The notes beneath the pieces were generated by a model, which was not told where the DNA came from, did no database searches, and saw nothing but the letters and a program-made list of their open reading frames with translations. Both the position numbers and the translations under genes were made by a program. DNA of 62,485 bases from Mycobacterium sp. E796 (GTDB lineage Bacteria; Actinomycetota; Actinomycetes; Mycobacteriales; Mycobacteriaceae), in the NCBI RefSeq assembly GCF_001672815.1, contig NZ_LZKK01000353.1, positions 1 to 62,485 of the forward strand, read 5' to 3'. This document shows, piece by piece, positions 16,753 to 25,538 of the stretch; the stretch's first letter is position 1, and each line of letters starts with the position of its first letter.

Positions 16753-19700
16753 ATGACCAACGAGTCCGCTAAGTCGTCCGCTAGTTCCAGGGCAGGCACC
16801 GGCGCATTTTGGGCGCTGGGCCGCGTCGTCGTGCGCGCGCCCTGGCTCATGATCGCCGCCTGGGCCGCCGTGGTGGCGGTGCTGGCCGTGGCTTTCCCAC
16901 CGCTGACGAAGGTGGTCGAAGGCCAGACGGTGCAACCGCTGCCGCCCAAGGCGATGGCCGCGGCCGAGCAGATGGCCAAGGACTTCGGGGAATCCGCCCA
17001 GAACGTGCTGATCGTCGTGCTCACCGACAAGCGGGGTCTGCAGCCGGCCGACGAGGACGTATACCGCAGGCTGGCGGTCACATTGCGGGACGACACCCGC
17101 GATGTGACCGGCGTGCAGGACGTCGCGACCACGCCCGCGCTCCGCCCGCTGATGGTCAGCGCGGATAACAAGGCGTTCTACCTCGCGGTGATGCTGCGCG
17201 CGCCCGCCGGGTCCCCCGAGTCTTCGAGGGCATACCAACGGATCACGGACACCGTCAAGCACTCCACCGCGGGCACGACGCTGACCGCGGACGTGACCGG
17301 GCAGGCCGCCATGGTTGGTGACATGTCGCTGGTGACCGCCCGCGACTTGCACATCACCGAGATTGTCACCGCGTTGTTCGTGCTGATCATCCTGCTCGTG
17401 ATCTACCGGCGGCCCGTGACCGTCTTGCTGCCGTTGATCACCATCGGGGTTTCGGTGGCGTCGGCCCAGGGCGTGGTGTCCGCGCTGACTCAGGTCGGGC
17501 TCGGCATCTCCGCGCTGACGATCGGGCTGATGACGGCCATGATCTTCGGCGCCGGCACCGACTACGCCGTGTTCCTGATCAGCCGCTACCACGAGTACAT
17601 CCGGTCCGGCGTCGAGTCCGACCTGGCCGTGCAAAAGGCGCTCAGTTCCATCGGGGAGGTGATCGCCGGGTCCGCGGCCACCGTGGCCGTCACGTTCCTC
17701 GGCATGGTCTTCACCCGCCTGCCCGCGTTCACGAGTATCGGGCCGGCGCTTGCCATTTCGATCGCGATTGCGTTCCTCGCCGCCGTCACGCTGCTGCCGG
17801 CCATCCTGGTGCTGGCCGGCCGGCGCGGTTGGGTGGCGCCGCGCCCGCCGTTGACCGGACGCCTGTGGCAGCGTTCCGCCGTCCACCTGGTCCGCCGCCC
17901 CAAAACGCATCTGCTGGTGAGCCTTTCGGTGTTGATCGCGCTTGCCGGGTGCGCGGCCTTCCTTCGGCCAACTTTCAACGACCGCCTGCAGTTGCCGCGG
18001 TCGGCGCCGAGCAACGTCGGCTTCACCGCGATGGAGAACCACTTTTCGACGAGTGCCCTGCTGCCGCAATACATCTACATCCGCTCGCCGCAGGATCTGC
18101 GGACGTCGCGCGCCCTGGCCGACCTGGATCAGATGGCGCAACGCGTGTCACAGTTGCCCAACATCGCCGCGGTGCGGGGCATCACGCGGCCCGACGGCCA
18201 CCCTCTCGATCAGGCCAAGCTCAGCTCCCAGGCCGGGGCGGTCGGTTCCAAGCTCGAGGACGCCTCGACGCAGATCAGCGACCGCACCGGCGACCTCGAC
18301 GCGCTGACCCGCGGCGCCGACCAATTGGCGGCAAGCCTCGCCGAGATCCGCGATCAGCTCCGCGGCGCCAGCGGTCCCATGACCCAGCTCAGCGCGACGC
18401 TGAGCCAGGTCCAGCAGCAGCTCGGCGCGGCGGCCAACCTGCTGGACAACGTGCGCGGGCTGGCGAACGGGTCGGTGTCGACGCTGGCCGACGCCGTCGC
18501 CGCCGCGGGGTTGGCGGAACCGCCCGCGGCACAAGGCGTGCAGTCGGCGGTGCAGAGCCTGACCACGCTGTTGGCGACGGCATCCAACAGCCTGCGGGCG
18601 GCCGGCGGCAACACCGCCGGCACGGCGCAGAAGATCGCCGGCCTGCAATCCGCCGCCGACCAGCTGGCCGACGGCAGCCGGCGCCTCGCCGACGGTGTGC
18701 GGACACTCGTCGACCAAACCAAGCGGATGGGCACCGGAATGAACCAGGCGGCCGACGTGCTGCTGTCGATGAAGCGTGACGCGACAGGGCAGTCCATGGC
18801 GGGCATGTACATCCCGCCGCAGGTACTGAGCTCGAACGACTTCAGGAACGCCGCCAGGCTGTTCATCTCGCCCGACGGGCATTCCGCGCGCTACCTGGTC
18901 GAAACGAAGTTCGACCCGTTCAGCACGGCCGCCATGGATCAGGTCGCGTCGATCCTCGACACGGCGCGCGGCGCGCAGCCCAACACCTCGCTCTCGGACG
19001 CGTCGATATCGATGGTCGGCACGACCGCGATGTACAGCGCGATTCGCGGCTACTACGACCACGATGTTCGATTGATCGTGGCGATGACGCTGCTGATCGT
19101 CTTCGTGATCCTCATCCTGCTGCTGCGCGCGATCGTGGCGCCGCTGTATCTTATTGCCTCCGTTGTGATTTCATTTCTGTCGGCGATGGGCGTGGGGGTG
19201 GTCTTCTTCCAGTTCGTGCTCCATCAGCAGATCTACTGGAACGTGCAGGCCACGGCGTTCATCGTGTTGGTCGCCGTCGGGGCGGACTACAACCTGCTGC
19301 TGATCACGCGGATTCGGGAGGAGTCGCGCACTGGCGTGCGCTCGGGCATCATCCGCGCGGTCCGCTCGACGGGTGGCGTCATCACCTCGGCCGGCATCAT
19401 CTTCGCCGCATCGATGTCCGGCTTGCTGTTCGGCAGCCTCTCGACCATGGTGCAGACCGGATTCATCATCGGCATGGGCATCTTGATCGACACCTTCGTG
19501 GTTCGCACCGTGACCGTGCCGGCCCTGGCGGCATTGATCGGAAAGGCGAATTGGTGGCCTTCCAGGACGAAAGCGAGCGTCGCCAGGATTTCGGTCGTGC
19601 CAGCCGGCAACTGCATTCACGGCGACACCTCTCACGCCCTGGCCACGAGCAACATTCGCCGTTCCGCGGCGCATCGGCGGCACGAGCTGTCTCCGCACGG

Positions 19701-19875
19701 CGAAGGGACACGCCGCGTGCCCGTCGCGGGGACCCGGCCGCGGCGGGGGACCGGCGGTGCGCCGTTCGCCCCGGGCTATCCACCCTCGGCGGGGAATCGC
19801 AAAGCCAAGGCGTCGCCCGCGCTGGTATCGGTGAGCAATTTGCGCAGCAGGGCGGTCAGGTCACCGATCTCCTGA
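16753..19875 (+). CDS. MmpL-family RND lipid exporter
   Basis: A 1040-residue inner-membrane RND transporter that would move a lipid across the cell membrane. The first membrane helix is near 27-45. Each half carries the proton-relay Asp-Tyr pair: GAGTDYAVFLISRYHE (about 265) and VGADYNLLLITRIREE (about 840). The long second periplasmic loop (about 420-760) is Gln/Ala-rich and helical. The family core ends near ANWWPSR; a further ~100 residues rich in Arg, His and Pro look unlike membrane-protein sequence and overlap the convergent marR gene by 100 bases. It follows the acyltransferase trio and probably exports their product. Confidence 0.92.
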   Translation: MTNESAKSSASSRAGTGAFWALGRVVVRAPWLMIAAWAAVVAVLAVAFPPLTKVVEGQTVQPLPPKAMAAAEQMAKDFGESAQNVLIVVLTDKRGLQPADEDVYRRLAVTLRDDTRDVTGVQDVATTPALRPLMVSADNKAFYLAVMLRAPAGSPESSRAYQRITDTVKHSTAGTTLTADVTGQAAMVGDMSLVTARDLHITEIVTALFVLIILLVIYRRPVTVLLPLITIGVSVASAQGVVSALTQVGLGISALTIGLMTAMIFGAGTDYAVFLISRYHEYIRSGVESDLAVQKALSSIGEVIAGSAATVAVTFLGMVFTRLPAFTSIGPALAISIAIAFLAAVTLLPAILVLAGRRGWVAPRPPLTGRLWQRSAVHLVRRPKTHLLVSLSVLIALAGCAAFLRPTFNDRLQLPRSAPSNVGFTAMENHFSTSALLPQYIYIRSPQDLRTSRALADLDQMAQRVSQLPNIAAVRGITRPDGHPLDQAKLSSQAGAVGSKLEDASTQISDRTGDLDALTRGADQLAASLAEIRDQLRGASGPMTQLSATLSQVQQQLGAAANLLDNVRGLANGSVSTLADAVAAAGLAEPPAAQGVQSAVQSLTTLLATASNSLRAAGGNTAGTAQKIAGLQSAADQLADGSRRLADGVRTLVDQTKRMGTGMNQAADVLLSMKRDATGQSMAGMYIPPQVLSSNDFRNAARLFISPDGHSARYLVETKFDPFSTAAMDQVASILDTARGAQPNTSLSDASISMVGTTAMYSAIRGYYDHDVRLIVAMTLLIVFVILILLLRAIVAPLYLIASVVISFLSAMGVGVVFFQFVLHQQIYWNVQATAFIVLVAVGADYNLLLITRIREESRTGVRSGIIRAVRSTGGVITSAGIIFAASMSGLLFGSLSTMVQTGFIIGMGILIDTFVVRTVTVPALAALIGKANWWPSRTKASVARISVVPAGNCIHGDTSHALATSNIRRSAAHRRHELSPHGEGTRRVPVAGTRPRRGTGGAPFAPGYPPSAGNRKAKASPALVSVSNLRSRAVRSPIS

Positions 19876-20279
19876 GGCGTCAGATGCGCGGCGATGTGAT
19901 CACGCAGCCCGCCGTGCTTGACCACCTCGTCGACGGTCTCATCGCCCAACGCGGTCAACGTCAGTGTCACGGTGCGTCTGTCTTCTTCGCCGCGCTCGCG
20001 TGAGATGTAGCCGCGTTGCACGAGGGTGTCGACGAGGCGGCTGGGGCTTCCCGTTTCACAGACCAACCGCTTCCCGAGCTCGGCCAGTGTGAGCGGGCCA
20101 TGCTGCTTCACCACCTCGAGCACCTCGGCTTGGGCCGGGGTCAGTCCGGTCTCCCGCAAGCTGGTGGCCATCATCCGACCGCCCTCTCGCTGGGCGCCGA
20201 GGATGAGGTAGCGGATGCGGTCGAGGTCCGCGGCCGGCCTCGGCGGTACCCGGTGTGCTTGCCGCACCGTTTGCTTCAT
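19776..20279 (-). CDS. MarR-family transcriptional regulator
   Basis: A 167-residue MarR protein with the winged helix-turn-helix: LTLAELGKRLVCETGSPSRL is the recognition region and GYISRERGEEDRRTVTLTLT the wing. ATG 20279 is chosen because AGAGGGG lies ten bases upstream; a GTG at 20303 would have no such site. It is divergent from the hydrolase operon at 20381, with two palindromes between, so it probably represses that operon and itself. Its 3' end lies antisense to the mmpL tail. Confidence 0.88.
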   Translation of the reverse strand: MKQTVRQAHRVPPRPAADLDRIRYLILGAQREGGRMMATSLRETGLTPAQAEVLEVVKQHGPLTLAELGKRLVCETGSPSRLVDTLVQRGYISRERGEEDRRTVTLTLTALGDETVDEVVKHGGLRDHIAAHLTPQEIGDLTALLRKLLTDTSAGDALALRFPAEGG

Positions 20280-20324
20280 GACGTCGATATCCCCTCTTGA
20301 CACCTGCTCCCGACCCAGCGTATC

Positions 20325-20354
20325 AATGACGCATCATTAGTGATATGTCATTAA
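20325..20354. promoter_or_regulatory. Probable MarR operators
   Basis: Two overlapping imperfect palindromes lie in this AT-rich patch: AATGACGCATCATT (20325-20338, 5-bp arms) and TTAGTGATATGTCATTAA (20337-20354, six of seven arm bases paired). They sit between marR and the hydrolase gene in a 101-base divergent promoter region. Confidence 0.55.
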
Positions 20355-20380
20355 TTGACGTAACATGAATCGAGGGTCTG

Positions 20381-21274
20381 ATGCTCGAAACCGTTGAGTT
20401 CGCCAGTCAAGGATTGATGCTGCGGGGATGGTTGGAGCGCCCCGACACAGCGGACAAAGCACCGGCGGTGGTGATGGCGCATGGCTTCGGTGGCCTGAAG
20501 GATTGGTTGCGGCCGCAATCGGCCGCCCTGGCCGAGGCAGGCATCGCCACGCTGGTTTACGACCATGCCCACTTCGGTGACAGCGACGGCACGCCGCGAC
20601 AGCACATCGATCCCGCGGCCCAAGTGCGCGGTTACCGCGATGCCATCACCTTCCTGTCGGCCCAGCCGGGCATCGACGCCGATCGAATCGGGTTGTGGGG
20701 AACCAGCCTCGCGGGCGCCCTCGTCATGGTTGTCGGCGCGGTTGACACCCGGGTGAAGGCGGTGGTGTCGCAAATCCCCATGGTCGACCCGAATGCCACG
20801 CTGCGGCGGATGATTCCCGAGTCCGCCGTGGCCGGGTTGCTCGCGCAGATCACCGCCGACCGGACGGCACGCTACGCCGGCGCGGACTACGGGACGATCC
20901 CCATCTCCGGGCCGGGGCCCGAGGTCGCCCTGCCCGATCCCGAGACGGCCGACTTCATCGCGGCCCACGCGGCCGCCGAGCCGAACTTTCGCAACGAAAT
21001 CACCTTGGCCAGCATCGATCTGCTGCTCGAGTTCACGCCATACGCGTTGCTGCCGCACATCAGCCCACGGCCCCTGCTGATGACCATCGCCGACAACGAC
21101 ACCCTCTGCCCGACCGACCTGGCGCTCGCCGCCTACGAGACCGCCCGCGAGCCCAAGCAGCTGCACCTTGTTCCCGGCACTCACCATGCGCCCTACGGCG
21201 AACAGTTCGAAGCGGCGATCGGTCGCCAGGCGTCGTTCCTGCGGACCCACCTCGCGAACGGCGCGGCCGCATGA
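20381..21274 (+). CDS. Alpha/beta hydrolase (DLH/peptidase S15-like)
   Basis: A 297-residue alpha/beta hydrolase. The oxyanion segment MAHGFGGLKDW is near residues 32-42, the nucleophile is GTSLAG (Ser near 110), an acid is likely in TIADNDTLCPTD (about 235), and His is in PGTHHAPYG (about 270). It resembles hydrolases related to dienelactone hydrolase. The ATG of the next gene overlaps its stop (ATGA), so the three genes 20381-23009 are translationally coupled and probably controlled by the divergent MarR. Confidence 0.85.
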   Translation: MLETVEFASQGLMLRGWLERPDTADKAPAVVMAHGFGGLKDWLRPQSAALAEAGIATLVYDHAHFGDSDGTPRQHIDPAAQVRGYRDAITFLSAQPGIDADRIGLWGTSLAGALVMVVGAVDTRVKAVVSQIPMVDPNATLRRMIPESAVAGLLAQITADRTARYAGADYGTIPISGPGPEVALPDPETADFIAAHAAAEPNFRNEITLASIDLLLEFTPYALLPHISPRPLLMTIADNDTLCPTDLALAAYETAREPKQLHLVPGTHHAPYGEQFEAAIGRQASFLRTHLANGAAA

Positions 21275-22263
21275 GCGCCGACCACGTTCTCCTGCTGGGG
21301 GCGACCGGTGTTTCCGGGCGCAACATCGCGCGCCGCCTGCACGACCACGGCCTGGCGCTGACGCTGGCGGCCCGCGACCGCACCCGCCTCGACGAGATGG
21401 CCGATGCGCTGGCGGGTTCGCGGGTGTTGGCCGGCGACCTCCTCGATCCGGGGACACTTCCGGACTCCGTCGCCCTCGTCGTCAACACCGTCGGACCGTT
21501 CAGCACGCACGCGCAACCGATACGCCAGGCCTGCCTCGAGCAATCGGTTCCCTACCTGGAAATCGCGAATGAGCACGACGCCGTCCAACAGTCACTGTCC
21601 CTCGATTCGCATGCGCGCCAACGGCACATCCCGATGCTGACCGCGGTCGGCATGGGCCCGACGGTGGCCGAAGCCCTGCTTGCCGAGATCATAGCCGGCG
21701 CGAGCCAACCACCCGCCGATGTTCGGCTGATCACCGCTCCGGCGGGCGAGGTGCTCAGCCCGGGATTGCAGGCCACGTTCGCCGGCGCCATGGCCCGCGG
21801 TGCGATCTGGCTGGAGGACGGCGAGTTGCGCACGGCGCCGTTCGGTTCCGGCATGGCCGAGGTTCACTTGGGCGGCCGGAACCGGCCGGTCCTTCCCGCG
21901 CCAACCGCCGACGTCGTCGTCGCTCAGCGAATGACCAACGCGCGCAACGTGACAGGGTTCTTCGCGGCCCCGGGGGACCTCGCGGATGCCGGCGACGACT
22001 CCTATGTGTACGTCGAAGCGCGGTGGCCGGACGGGCGTCAGCGCGGGCGACAGGCCCGGATGGGCAACGGCAACGAGGTTTCGGCTGCCATCGTCACAGA
22101 GACCGCGATCCGCATCCTGGCAGCTGACCGAGCCGCGATCGCCGGCGCATGGACACCCGTCGGCCTCTTCGGGCCGACGGTCGTGTTCGACGCGGCTTCG
22201 ATGGAGGACAGCGATGTAGCGCCCGAACAGGTCTGGGTGAAGACCGGCGAGGCCGTCGAGTGA
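21271..22263 (+). CDS. Saccharopine-dehydrogenase-like NAD(P)-binding protein
   Basis: A 330-residue protein opening with the Rossmann loop LLLGATGVSGRNIARRL (GxxGxxG). VVNTVGPFSTHAQPIRQACL and the following YLEIANEHDAV are typical of saccharopine dehydrogenase-like / trans-acting enoyl reductase proteins. The reaction is unknown. It overlaps both neighbours by four bases (ATGA and GTGA), as in a tight operon with the hydrolase and a metallo-beta-lactamase-fold enzyme. Confidence 0.8.
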   Translation: MSADHVLLLGATGVSGRNIARRLHDHGLALTLAARDRTRLDEMADALAGSRVLAGDLLDPGTLPDSVALVVNTVGPFSTHAQPIRQACLEQSVPYLEIANEHDAVQQSLSLDSHARQRHIPMLTAVGMGPTVAEALLAEIIAGASQPPADVRLITAPAGEVLSPGLQATFAGAMARGAIWLEDGELRTAPFGSGMAEVHLGGRNRPVLPAPTADVVVAQRMTNARNVTGFFAAPGDLADAGDDSYVYVEARWPDGRQRGRQARMGNGNEVSAAIVTETAIRILAADRAAIAGAWTPVGLFGPTVVFDAASMEDSDVAPEQVWVKTGEAVE

Positions 22264-23009
22264 CCGCCGGCGCCGTCACCGTTCATCGGCTCGGCGACCG
22301 GCACGTCAACTTCTGGGCCGTCGCGGAGGGCGGCTGGGTGACACTCGTTGACGCCGGGGTACCCAGGCATTGGCAGCACTTCGTCGCCACCCTCAACGCG
22401 GCCGGCTACGGCATCGAGCACATCAGCGCAATCGTCTTGACCCACGCGCATTTTGACCACCTCGGGTTGGCAGCCCGCATACAGCGCGTCACCGGCGCGC
22501 GCATCTGGGTCCACCACGCCGACGCGTCGCTTGCCGCCCGGCCCCGGGAGGTCCGGACGTACACGCCATCGGAGCGCCCGGTATTGCCGTACCTGCTGCG
22601 TCATCCCTCGGCGATCCGGGCGCCACTGCACTTCGCGAGGATGGGCGCGCTGAAAACCCAGGGTGTCGCCGAAGTCAGCACGATCACCTCGGATGGTGAA
22701 CTCGACGTCCCCGGCCGGCTGCACGCCTTCCACACCCCGGGACACACCCCCGGCAGCAGCGTCTACCTGCTCCCGGGCGGGACGGGAGCCTTCACCGGAG
22801 ACGCCCTGGTGACCCACGACGCCGTCGGGCACCACCGCGGTCCCTGCGCAATCTGCCGGGGCATCACCCACGACGGTGAGCAGGCGCTGGCGTCGCTGCG
22901 CAAAATGACCCGGCTAGAGGCTGCTGTCGTTTATCCGGGCCACGGCGGGCCCACCGCCACAAGCCTTTCCGAGGCAGCGGCGGCCGCCGTTGACTACGGG
23001 GTTCACTGA
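22260..23009 (+). CDS. Metallo-beta-lactamase-fold hydrolase
   Basis: A 249-residue MBL-fold hydrolase. The zinc motif is THAHFDHLG (HxHxDH, about 61-66), with HTPGHTPGS (His about 160), GDALVTHD (bridging Asp) and YPGHGGPT (last His). The GTG start overlaps the previous stop as GTGA. The family includes lactonases, glyoxalase II and others, so the substrate is open. It is the last gene of the MarR-linked operon, followed by an inverted repeat. Confidence 0.88.
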   Translation: MTAGAVTVHRLGDRHVNFWAVAEGGWVTLVDAGVPRHWQHFVATLNAAGYGIEHISAIVLTHAHFDHLGLAARIQRVTGARIWVHHADASLAARPREVRTYTPSERPVLPYLLRHPSAIRAPLHFARMGALKTQGVAEVSTITSDGELDVPGRLHAFHTPGHTPGSSVYLLPGGTGAFTGDALVTHDAVGHHRGPCAICRGITHDGEQALASLRKMTRLEAAVVYPGHGGPTATSLSEAAAAAVDYGVH

Positions 23010-23032
23010 GCCGAGCCCGACTCTCCGTTCAT

Positions 23033-23095
23033 CGCCGAGACTGCGCACAGATCGCGTTCGGTCGGAAAAATCGCGCGCTGAGCGCAGTCTCGGCG
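23033..23095. repeat. Dispersed inverted repeat, copy 2 (possible terminator)
   Basis: CGCCGAGACTGCGC (23033-23046) pairs perfectly with its complement at 23082-23095 around a 35-base loop. Its core matches copy 1 at 16534. It lies between two converging transcription units, a position fit for a bidirectional terminator. Confidence 0.7.
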
Positions 23096-23102
23096 AGACG
23101 CC

Positions 23103-23786
23103 TCATCGCAGCGGGCGGGCGGGCCGCTTGTCCTTTGCCGCGAATTCCTGCTCGGGCCGTCCCGTCGTGCCGTACCGCAACCCGACGGAGACGTCGCCCG
23201 TGGTGGCCAGGCCCGCGAGATATCGTTGGGCGGTTGCCCGCGATATCCCGATCGCGGCGGACACCTCGGCGGCCGACATGGGTTTTTCCGAGGCGCGCAA
23301 GGCTTGCAGCACAAGCTGTTTGGTGGAGGAAGCCGCGAGGGTGGGCGGTGCCGCGGGAGCGACCCGGGGACGCAGCGCATCGAGTGCCGCGTCCACGTCG
23401 GTGGAGCTGAGGTTGGGGCTCGCCAGGATCTTGCGGTAGCGCGCGTAGCCGGCCAACCGCGCGGCCAGCTCGGTCGTGGCGAACGGCTTGACGAGGAAGC
23501 TCAGCGCGCCCGCCGACATCGCGGCGCGGATGGTGGCCGCCTCGGTCGCCGCCGTCAATACCATGCTGTCCCCGTGCAATTCGCGGACGAAGTCGATTCC
23601 TGAACCGTCTGGCAGGTACACGTCGACCAGGGCGAGGTCGACGGCCGGGGCCTCCCGCGCTGCCGCCAACGTGTTCACGGTGGCGGTCACCGTGAAGCCC
23701 GGCAGCGTGTTGACCACCTCGGCGTGCAGGTTGGCGACGCGGAAGTCGTCGTCGACCACGAGCACCGTCAGGTCTGCGTCGCCCAT
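23103..23786 (-). CDS. CitB/DcuR-type response regulator
   Basis: A 227-residue response regulator. The receiver domain has acidic VVDDD (11-14), phospho-acceptor Asp55 in LVDVYLPDG, Thr in VLTAATEA and Lys in LVKPFATTEL. The C-terminal half (about 150-227) has a winged helix-turn-helix (MSAAEVSAAIGISRATAQRY) like those of DcuR/CitB. Its start overlaps the sensor kinase gene by 19 bases. No dicarboxylate transporter or lyase gene is adjacent, so the regulated genes lie elsewhere or are unexpected. Confidence 0.88.
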   Translation of the reverse strand: MGDADLTVLVVDDDFRVANLHAEVVNTLPGFTVTATVNTLAAAREAPAVDLALVDVYLPDGSGIDFVRELHGDSMVLTAATEAATIRAAMSAGALSFLVKPFATTELAARLAGYARYRKILASPNLSSTDVDAALDALRPRVAPAAPPTLAASSTKQLVLQALRASEKPMSAAEVSAAIGISRATAQRYLAGLATTGDVSVGLRYGTTGRPEQEFAAKDKRPARPLR

Positions 23787-25453
23787 TGCGCCTCCTCAAC
23801 CATCACGCCCGGAAGCCGGGCGATGAATTCCGCACCGCGCAGCGCCAACTCCGGATTGCCGGGACTCGCCAGCCACAGCTCACCCCCGAGCGCGCGGCTG
23901 ATCTGCCGCGACAATGCCAGCCCGATGCCGCGGCCGCCCGGAATGCCGGAGTCCGGCTTGGTCGAGGTTCCCTCGGTGAAAAGGTGCTCGACGAAGTCGG
24001 GCGCGACGCCATCACCGCTGTCGGCCACCGTGATGTGCAGCGTTGTACCCTCTTGCAGCAGTTCGACTTCCACCTGTTTGGTGGGATTGTCGCTCGTGCG
24101 AGCCGCGTCGATGGCGTTGTCGAGCAGGTTCCCGACGACGGTGGTGACGTCGACCGGCAGCACGAGCCGACCGGACACCCAGGTGTTTTCACCGATCGTC
24201 AGCGTCACGCCGGCCTCGCGGGCGGCGGCGCCCTTGGCCGCCAGGAACGCCTGCAGGTAGGCATCGCGGATGGCGTCGATGCCGGGCAGCGCGGATCCCA
24301 GCGGGCCCGACCCGAGGAGTTCTTCGAGATATTGCAGCCCCTCCTCGACGTGGCCGCCGTGCAACAGCCCGGTCAGTAGGTGCAGGCGGTTGGCGAACTC
24401 GTGGCGCTGGGCGCGCAGCACCGTGCTCATCACCTGCACGGCGTCGAGCTGGCGGGTCAGCGACTCGACGTCGGTTCGGTCCCGCACCACCAAAACCGTT
24501 CCCAGCGGGCGTCCTTCGCGCGACACGGGCCGAGCCGAAACCACGACGATGCGCTCGCCGACCGTCGCCAACGCGGGGGTCGCATCGGACGCGTTCAACA
24601 CGTCGAGCACGCGCGGGGTCAACCCGATCTCGTCGACGGGGCGGCCCGTTTCATTGCCGATCTCGAGCAGCCGGCACGCCTCGTCGTTGACGAAGGTCGT
24701 CTTGCCGGACGTGTCGGTGGCGAGCACACCCTCACCGATGCCCTGCAACACCGCCGCCTGGCTGCGCACCAGCTCGGTGATCTCGGCCGGCCGCAAACCC
24801 AGGGTCAGCCCTCGCCACCGGCGGGCCAGTAGCACCGAGCCGGCGATCGAGATCAGCAGCAGGGCGCCGGCCATCGCGCCCAGCACGACCAGGTTCTTCG
24901 AAAACTGCTCATCGAAAGCCTTGGTGGAGAGGCCGACGATGACCACCCCCAGCACCCGATTGGAACCCGGCTCGAACACCGGGACTTTCGCGACGATCGC
25001 GCGCCCGAGAACCGTGTTGTCGTGCGATGTCATCTCATGTCCGGCCAGCGATGGTGCGATGTCGGCCTGGACAGGAAGACCCAACCTGTCGCGTTGCGGA
25101 TCCGCGACCCTGATGCCGCTTGCGTTGGCGATGACGACGAACGCCACATGGGTGCGCTGTTGAACCCGGGTTGCAACGCCCTGGATCGGACCGGTGGCAA
25201 GTTCGGCGACCAGTTCCGGGCTCGGGGTCAGCGGCCCGTTGTCGTAACGAGCGATGTTGGTGATCACCGTGGGGGACGAGGCCACCACACGGGCGATATC
25301 GGTGGAGTGGACGTGGTATTGACTGTCCAGGCGCGCGCGGTTGAAAACGGCGAACAACACGAAGGCGATGATCAGTGTCAGCGTCACGACGACGAGCTGC
25401 AGAACCAACACCTGCGTGGCGAGTCGCAAGTCGATGCGACCCCTGGCGGCCAT
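23768..25453 (-). CDS. CitA/DcuS-type sensor histidine kinase
   Basis: A 561-residue membrane sensor kinase. Helix 1 (about 14-37) and helix 2 (about 188-208) bracket an extracytoplasmic PAS-like domain of the citrate/fumarate sensor class. A cytoplasmic PAS (about 225-330, VLATDTSGKTTFVNDEACRL) follows. The phospho-acceptor is in QRHEFANRLH, and the ATPase has NLLDNAIDAA, DSGDGV and GGRGIGLALS. Such kinases sense C4-dicarboxylates or citrate; the ligand here is not known. It is divergent from the epimerase gene at 25539. Confidence 0.9.
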   Translation of the reverse strand: MAARGRIDLRLATQVLVLQLVVVTLTLIIAFVLFAVFNRARLDSQYHVHSTDIARVVASSPTVITNIARYDNGPLTPSPELVAELATGPIQGVATRVQQRTHVAFVVIANASGIRVADPQRDRLGLPVQADIAPSLAGHEMTSHDNTVLGRAIVAKVPVFEPGSNRVLGVVIVGLSTKAFDEQFSKNLVVLGAMAGALLLISIAGSVLLARRWRGLTLGLRPAEITELVRSQAAVLQGIGEGVLATDTSGKTTFVNDEACRLLEIGNETGRPVDEIGLTPRVLDVLNASDATPALATVGERIVVVSARPVSREGRPLGTVLVVRDRTDVESLTRQLDAVQVMSTVLRAQRHEFANRLHLLTGLLHGGHVEEGLQYLEELLGSGPLGSALPGIDAIRDAYLQAFLAAKGAAAREAGVTLTIGENTWVSGRLVLPVDVTTVVGNLLDNAIDAARTSDNPTKQVEVELLQEGTTLHITVADSGDGVAPDFVEHLFTEGTSTKPDSGIPGGRGIGLALSRQISRALGGELWLASPGNPELALRGAEFIARLPGVMVEEAQWATQT

Positions 25454-25476
25454 GGAAGGGACCCTACCGCGCGGGT

Positions 25477-25532
25477 GAGCACAATGCGCGAAAGTCGATC
25501 ATCGTCTACACGCCGCGGCGCTCACCTACTAT
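25477..25532 (+). repeat. Shared upstream element, copy C, with -10 box
   Basis: GAGCACAATGCGCGAAAG matches the blocks at 12128 and 16614. ATCGTC follows at the same spacing, then a short insertion, then CTCACCTACTATC. Its last six bases (TACTAT, 25527-25532) form a -10 box six bases before the epimerase ATG. The element therefore overlaps a promoter here. Confidence 0.5.
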
Positions 25533-25538
25533 CAGCGC

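Noticed and set aside
12325..19875. A glycopeptidolipid or sulfolipid locus
   Set aside because: No peptide or polyketide synthase, sulfotransferase, rhamnosyltransferase or MbtH-like gene is present, so a named lipid cannot be assigned.
23082..23102. A promoter for the response regulator at the right arm of the repeat
   Set aside because: The regulator is transcribed leftward from the kinase side and ends here, so the hairpin is at its 3' end and not a promoter.
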